Shown: positions 1 to 2,581 of the stretch, piece after piece
Position numbering within the stretch: position 1 is the first letter of the stretch
Layout: each line of letters starts with the position of its first letter
From: an uncultured Micrococcales bacterium
GTDB taxonomy: Bacteria; Actinomycetota; Actinomycetes; Actinomycetales; Microbacteriaceae
Assembly (NCBI GenBank): GCA_903824455.1
Contig: CAIJWY010000091.1
Span: 1-5,270 of the forward strand
Reading direction: 5' to 3'
DNA: 5,270 bases
Position numbers and translations under genes: made by a program
The notes under the pieces: generated by a model
Told to the model about the DNA's origin: nothing
The model's input: the letters and a program-made list of their open reading frames with translations, nothing else
Databases searched by the model: none

Positions 1-90
1 CAACAGGCTTCTTAGCAACAGGCTTCTTAGCAACAGGCTTCTTAGCAACAGGCTTCTTAGCAACAGGCTTCTTAGCAACAGGCTTCTTAG
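1..90. repeat. Six perfect 15-bp tandem repeats encoding AKKPV
   Basis: The unit caacaggcttcttag occurs six times in a row without a single mismatch and touches the window edge, so the true copy number is unknown. On the minus strand it keeps the frame of the H1-like gene and adds five residues (A-K-K-P-V) per copy. A diverged related stretch (KPAAKK) precedes it. Identical synonymous codons in every copy point to recent expansion or homogenisation. Confidence 0.97.
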
Positions 91-451
91 CCGCTGGCTT
101 TGCGATTGCGTCTGCCTTCTTGCTAACAGTTGTTGCAGCGCGAGCAACCGACTTGCCGGCGGCAGCTGCAGTTCTAGGGGCCGACTTGGCAACAGCCTTA
201 GCGGTCTTCGAAACAGCTCTTGCACCCTGCTTTACAGTTTTGGTAGCGGCTCGCTCAACCTTCTTAACGGTTGTGGTTGCTCGCTTCTGAACCTTAGCTG
301 CGGTGCGACCAATATCTTTGGCCGCATCTTTACCTAGGTCAATTGCGTCTTCGACAACGTCTTCTGCAGCTGCAGCTAAAACTTTGCCAACACTCTTTGC
401 GTTTTTTTCTCCGCGCTGAAGCATGCGGTTTAGGTTTTCTTTGATGCCCAA
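1..451 (-). CDS. Histone H1-like Lys/Ala-rich protein (C-terminus outside window)
   Basis: Read from a TTG at 451, this frame is open for 150 codons and runs off the left edge. Residues 2-55 look like an amphipathic, charged helix-forming segment (starts GIKENLNRMLQRGEKNAK). Residues 56-118 are rich in K, A, T and V, with K or R every few residues. Residues 121-150 are six copies of AKKPV. The composition resembles the basic tails of histone H1-like proteins and of actinobacterial HupB, so a nucleoid-binding role is likely. No HU fold is visible in the part seen, and it would have to lie beyond the edge. The TTG is preferred because GAGGAG lies 5 nt upstream; the in-frame ATG at codon 10 (424) has no ribosome binding site. 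It is 87 nt downstream of the membrane protein gene on the same strand. The function is inferred from composition, not from a recognised domain. Confidence 0.75.
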   Translation of the reverse strand, partial: MGIKENLNRMLQRGEKNAKSVGKVLAAAAEDVVEDAIDLGKDAAKDIGRTAAKVQKRATTTVKKVERAATKTVKQGARAVSKTAKAVAKSAPRTAAAAGKSVARAATTVSKKADAIAKPAAKKPVAKKPVAKKPVAKKPVAKKPVAKKPV

Positions 452-456
452 AATGA

Positions 457-462
457 CTCCTC
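457..462 (-). promoter_or_regulatory. Shine-Dalgarno GAGGAG that sets a TTG start
   Basis: The minus strand reads GAGGAG, then 5 nt (TCATT), then TTG at 451-449. This is a near-ideal anti-16S match at good spacing and decides the start of the H1-like gene in favour of TTG. It is the only clear Shine-Dalgarno site among the start sites in this window. Confidence 0.75.
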
Positions 463-538
463 GATGTATAGGGATTCTTGCAAGTAAAACGTTACCTGAA
501 GGTGTGGAATTTTCGATTAGAAACGACACGTTTTGAAA

Positions 539-1138
539 TCATCCAAAGTGTCGTCGACGACGCAAAATTTCATCCAAGTTACCGATCTCGGAATTACCTT
601 TTACTTCATCGATAGATATCACTTCGGCAAGGTCAACAATTTCGATAGACCCGGTGCGAAGGAAGTTTTGATTTGGAACAAGTTCTGGCTCAAAAGCATT
701 TTCGTTTTTCGATTCCGCTTCTTCAACGCTTTTATTGTTTGTCAGAGTCATCGGCAAGTCGCGCCTCAGGGAACCTGCACTCAGATTGCGAAAATTTCTG
801 TGGTTGCGAAGAGCCAAACCTGCCAAACCGATTGACGATACGGCGGAGAAAATCAATAGCACCAGCGATGAACCCGATGAGAAAAACTCCGCCCACGAAA
901 GGGCGCTAACCAGCAGGGCAACGATCGCGAGTACGGTGGTGAAGTTTCGTGTTCGCTTGGCTCTTAGCGCGCTAGCTGCCTGGGGTCCCAGTTTTGCGGC
1001 TACGGTATCCCTGATCGAAGGTTGTGGTTCTAGCTCCGATTCTTTTGCCGAGTCACCTCTAATAAATGAAGGGAGTAAAACCAAAAACCAGAGCGCTCCA
1101 ACCACGAGGATTGCAAGACCGCCTGAAGAGATGTTCAC
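539..1138 (-). CDS. Conserved actinobacterial membrane protein, Rv0996-like
   Basis: A 199-residue protein of unknown function. Residues 6-26 form one hydrophobic segment (GLAILVVGALWFLVLLPSF) followed by a charged linker. Residues about 67-86 and 90-110 form a second, hairpin-like membrane pair. The rest is an acidic hydrophilic tail (about 115-190) that ends in LDEILRRRRHFG. This layout (N-terminal segment ending in LPS/TF, a later membrane pair, and a C-terminal LDE-hydrophobic-RRRR end) is as I remember the family found next to rimJ in actinobacteria, and the gene order supports it. The start is GTG at 1138; the ATG overlapping it at 1140 is followed at once by TGA. There is no Shine-Dalgarno site, but TATCGT sits 6 nt upstream, which suits a leaderless mRNA. 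It lies 53 nt downstream of the acetyltransferase gene on the same strand. Family assignment is from memory of the pattern; the role is unknown. Confidence 0.8.
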   Translation of the reverse strand: MNISSGGLAILVVGALWFLVLLPSFIRGDSAKESELEPQPSIRDTVAAKLGPQAASALRAKRTRNFTTVLAIVALLVSALSWAEFFSSGSSLVLLIFSAVSSIGLAGLALRNHRNFRNLSAGSLRRDLPMTLTNNKSVEEAESKNENAFEPELVPNQNFLRTGSIEIVDLAEVISIDEVKGNSEIGNLDEILRRRRHFG

Positions 1139-1151
1139 ATATCAACGATAT
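1139..1151. promoter_or_regulatory. Palindrome ATATC-AAC-GATAT over the start region; possible operator
   Basis: The arms ATATC (1139-1143) and GATAT (1147-1151) are perfect inverted repeats with a 3-nt centre. A further half-site, extended to TTGATAT (1170-1176), pairs with ATATCAA (1139-1145) as a 7-bp inverted repeat. The palindrome covers the proposed -10 and the bases just before the start codon, where a bound repressor would block transcription. The arms are short and AT-rich, so chance is a real alternative. Confidence 0.3.
1145..1150 (-). promoter_or_regulatory. Putative leaderless -10 (TATCGT) of the membrane protein gene
   Basis: The minus strand reads TATCGT, six bases, then GTG at 1138. 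That puts the hexamer at -12 to -7 if transcription starts at the first base of the GTG, the usual arrangement for leaderless actinobacterial genes. No convincing -35 is visible. The element lies inside the palindrome at 1139-1151. Confidence 0.4.
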
Positions 1152-1191
1152 GGGCGAAGTGAAGAACATTTGATATTTAGGTGGGGTGTGT

Positions 1192-1800
1192 TTAATCAAA
1201 AGGATAAATCGGAGGCTCAATAACGCCACTGACATATTTCTTTAGCAACCCTTCTCGGGTCTCGTCAAAGGTTAGTGCAAAAACATGGTGGTCTCGCCAC
1301 GCGTTATTAATGTGTATGAATGCAAGTTTGGTTCCTTCAAATCGGAAGCCGAGCTTGCGCACAACTTTTAGTGATGACTTGTTTTCGGGACGAATATCAA
1401 TTTCGATGCGGTGCAAGCCCATCACGTTGAACGCATAATCGGTGGCCAGTGCGACAGCAACCGGTGTGATTCCGAGTCCCGCGAACTCGGGTGAGATCCA
1501 ATAGCCAACGAAGGCAGTTCCTACCGAGCCGTGCAGGATGTTAGAAACGTTTAACTGCCCAACTAGTTGACCGCGAAACTCAATAGCCAAAGGCAGGGCT
1601 GTTTCTTCTGCTAGTTGCCTAAGCAACCCTCTAATGGAAGCGCGAAAGTCTAGATTGAGAGGCCCGGTGGGATTGGTAGCCTCCCACTGTCGAAACCAGT
1701 CACGATTTGTGAGCTGGATGCGTTCGATGGCCTTCCAGTCGCGCATTCGAACCAGACGCAGGGTTACGTCTTCGTGGGTTAGCGCAAAAGATTGTGGCAC
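1192..1800 (-). CDS. GNAT family N-acetyltransferase, RimJ/RimL-like
   Basis: A 202-residue GCN5-related acetyltransferase, expected to move an acetyl group from acetyl-CoA to an amine. The family includes the enzymes that acetylate the N-terminus of ribosomal proteins, but the substrate here cannot be told. Visible features, counted from the GTG at 1800: the opening strand VTLRLVRMRD (12-21); the acetyl-CoA motif A region VGYWISPEFAGLGITPVAVAL (split 98-107 and 108-118), where the loop reads AGLGIT rather than the more usual AGRGI; LHRIEIDIRPEN with KVVRKLGF (129-152); and DHHVFALT (170-177), typical of the RimJ/RimL branch. The frame stays open to an ATG-like start at 1917, but that extension would lie in the antisense of the cyclo-ligase gene and looks unlike a GNAT start. 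GTG at 1800 gives the usual family length and has TAATCT 7 nt upstream. Its neighbours match M. tuberculosis Rv0995 (rimJ). Confidence 0.9.
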   Translation of the reverse strand: MPQSFALTHEDVTLRLVRMRDWKAIERIQLTNRDWFRQWEATNPTGPLNLDFRASIRGLLRQLAEETALPLAIEFRGQLVGQLNVSNILHGSVGTAFVGYWISPEFAGLGITPVAVALATDYAFNVMGLHRIEIDIRPENKSSLKVVRKLGFRFEGTKLAFIHINNAWRDHHVFALTFDETREGLLKKYVSGVIEPPIYPFD

Positions 1801-1806
1801 GATGGC

Positions 1807-1813
1807 AAGATTA
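1807..1813. promoter_or_regulatory. Overlapping divergent -10 elements in an 18-bp intergenic gap
   Basis: The two genes start at 1800 (minus) and 1819 (plus), leaving 1801-1818 between them. On the minus strand TAATCT (1813-1808) lies 7 nt before the GTG. On the plus strand AAGATT (1807-1812) lies 6 nt before the ATG and keeps the key A at position 2 and T at position 6 of a -10 hexamer. Neither gene has a Shine-Dalgarno site here, so both may be leaderless. The minus-strand element is the better match; the plus-strand one is weak. Confidence 0.4.
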
Positions 1814-1818
1814 GTCGC

Positions 1819-2370
1819 ATGAGCCAAGACGCGGTAAACAAAAATAAGGAAGTGTTGCGTCAGAGCATTCTGGCCGGTCGCGAACGCGGACATCAATGTG
1901 GTCACAGCCATTCCCAATTGCTAATTGACTACACCTGGGAGCTGCGGGCTAAAAAGGTGGCTTGCTACATTTCGTTCGGTGACGAACCGAGCACCAACGT
2001 TTACCTAAAACACTGCCAACTCGATGAACGAATTGAACTTTATGTTCCACGCGTTATCGGGGAGAACCTAGAGTGGGTGCTGTTTACAAGCGAACAAGTT
2101 TCTCACCCGCTGGGCATGAGCGAACCTGTTGGCAGTGCAACCGAGTTACCGGAGGTTGACCTGATGGTTGTTCCCGCGCTGGCGGCAGACAGCACAGGCA
2201 ACCGCCTTGGGCGCGGTAAGGGGTTCTACGATCGGGCACTTGAGCAGATTCGAGCCAAGAAAGTTATTGCCCTGGTTCATGATGATGAGTTTTTCGAAGC
2301 GATTCCAGTTGATGCTCATGATGCTCCGATTGATGCAGTTTGCACTTGCAGCGAACTAACGCAGATTTAG
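1819..2370 (+). CDS. fau: 5-formyltetrahydrofolate cyclo-ligase
   Basis: A 183-residue cytoplasmic enzyme of one-carbon metabolism (methenyltetrahydrofolate synthetase, EC 6.3.3.2). It uses ATP to turn 5-formyl-THF into 5,10-methenyl-THF, returning the storage form to the active folate pool. Seen in the sequence, counted from the ATG at 1819: the N-terminal basic helix KNKEVLRQSILAGRERG (8-24); YISFGDEPST (50-59); the region VDLMVVPALAAD (113-124); the nucleotide-binding signature NRLGRGKGFYDRAL (128-141), with GKG in place of the GGG of some homologues; and IPVDAHDAPIDAVCT near the end. Length is normal for the family. A TTG at 1792 in the same frame would overlap the divergent acetyltransferase gene and is less likely. 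It is followed after 16 nt by the FmdB-type gene, an actinobacterial pairing equal to Rv0992c-Rv0991c. The gene name follows the E. coli homologue (ygfA/fau). Confidence 0.93.
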   Translation: MSQDAVNKNKEVLRQSILAGRERGHQCGHSHSQLLIDYTWELRAKKVACYISFGDEPSTNVYLKHCQLDERIELYVPRVIGENLEWVLFTSEQVSHPLGMSEPVGSATELPEVDLMVVPALAADSTGNRLGRGKGFYDRALEQIRAKKVIALVHDDEFFEAIPVDAHDAPIDAVCTCSELTQI

Positions 2371-2374
2371 AAGT

Positions 2375-2380
2375 TAAAAT
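2375..2380 (+). promoter_or_regulatory. Putative leaderless -10 (TAAAAT) of the FmdB-type gene
   Basis: TAAAAT is followed by exactly six bases and then ATG at 2387, so it occupies -12 to -7 if transcription begins at the A of the start codon. The purine stretch AGAGG directly abuts the ATG and is too close to work as a Shine-Dalgarno site. The gene could still be read through from the cyclo-ligase, which ends only 16 nt upstream. Confidence 0.5.
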
Positions 2381-2386
2381 TAGAGG

Positions 2387-2581
2387 ATGCCTACCTACAC
2401 TTACGTTTGCAAAGAATGTGAACACCAATTCGATGTGCAGCAGGCACTAAAAGATGCCGACCTCGTTAAGTGTCCAAATTGCCAAGGCGAACTGCGTAAG
2501 GTTTTTGGCCAGGTCGGGGTTACTTTCAAAGGTCCTGGCTTTTACCGAAACGATTCGGGTTCTGCTCCAAAAGCCGATTAA
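2387..2581 (+). CDS. FmdB family zinc-ribbon protein
   Basis: A 64-residue protein with the FmdB/CxxC zinc-ribbon fold. The N-terminus MPTYTYVC leads into C8-x2-C11, then about 17 residues on C29-P-N-C32, giving four cysteines to bind one zinc. The FKGPGFYRND segment (47-56) after the ribbon is typical of the family. Databases often call these putative regulators, but no DNA-binding role is shown by the sequence. The mycobacterial counterpart at the same place, Rv0991c, is known as a redox-controlled chaperone with a disordered C-terminal tail. Here that tail is cut to about eight residues (SGSAPKAD), so the same activity should not be assumed. It lies 16 nt behind the cyclo-ligase gene and shares its TAA stop bases with the convergent helicase-like gene. 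Thiol-linked or chaperone-like function is possible but unproven. Confidence 0.93.
   Translation: MPTYTYVCKECEHQFDVQQALKDADLVKCPNCQGELRKVFGQVGVTFKGPGFYRNDSGSAPKAD
2578..2581. other. TTAA shared by two convergent stop codons
   Basis: The plus-strand TAA of the FmdB-type gene is 2579-2581 and the minus-strand TAA of the helicase-like gene is 2580-2578. The four-base palindrome TTAA therefore serves both genes and they overlap by three bases. There is no room between them for a terminator, so the 3' ends of the two mRNAs must overlap. Confidence 0.95.

Noticed and set aside
465..494. Possible -10 elements TATACA (470-465) or TAACGT (494-489) for the H1-like gene
   Set aside because: The first would start transcription inside the ribosome binding site; the second has no convincing -35. 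A promoter probably lies in 452-538 but I cannot place it.
521..533. Small hairpin AAACG-ACA-CGTTT just after the membrane protein gene, possible terminator
   Set aside because: The stem is only 5 bp and AT-rich, and no clean T-run follows on the minus strand. It could fold weakly, but I cannot support a terminator.
735..1223. A 162-codon open frame on the plus strand
   Set aside because: It lies antisense to the membrane protein gene, shows no recognisable domain, and its composition follows from the opposite strand's codons.
1801..1917. Extension of the acetyltransferase to an upstream start at 1917
   Set aside because: It would overlap the cyclo-ligase by 99 nt in antisense and add 39 residues not seen at the start of RimJ-type proteins; GTG at 1800 fits family length.
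2279..2340. Clustered GATG repeats in the cyclo-ligase gene
   Set aside because: They are explained by Asp/His/Ala codons in a conserved protein end (DAHDAPIDAV) and do not form a regular array.
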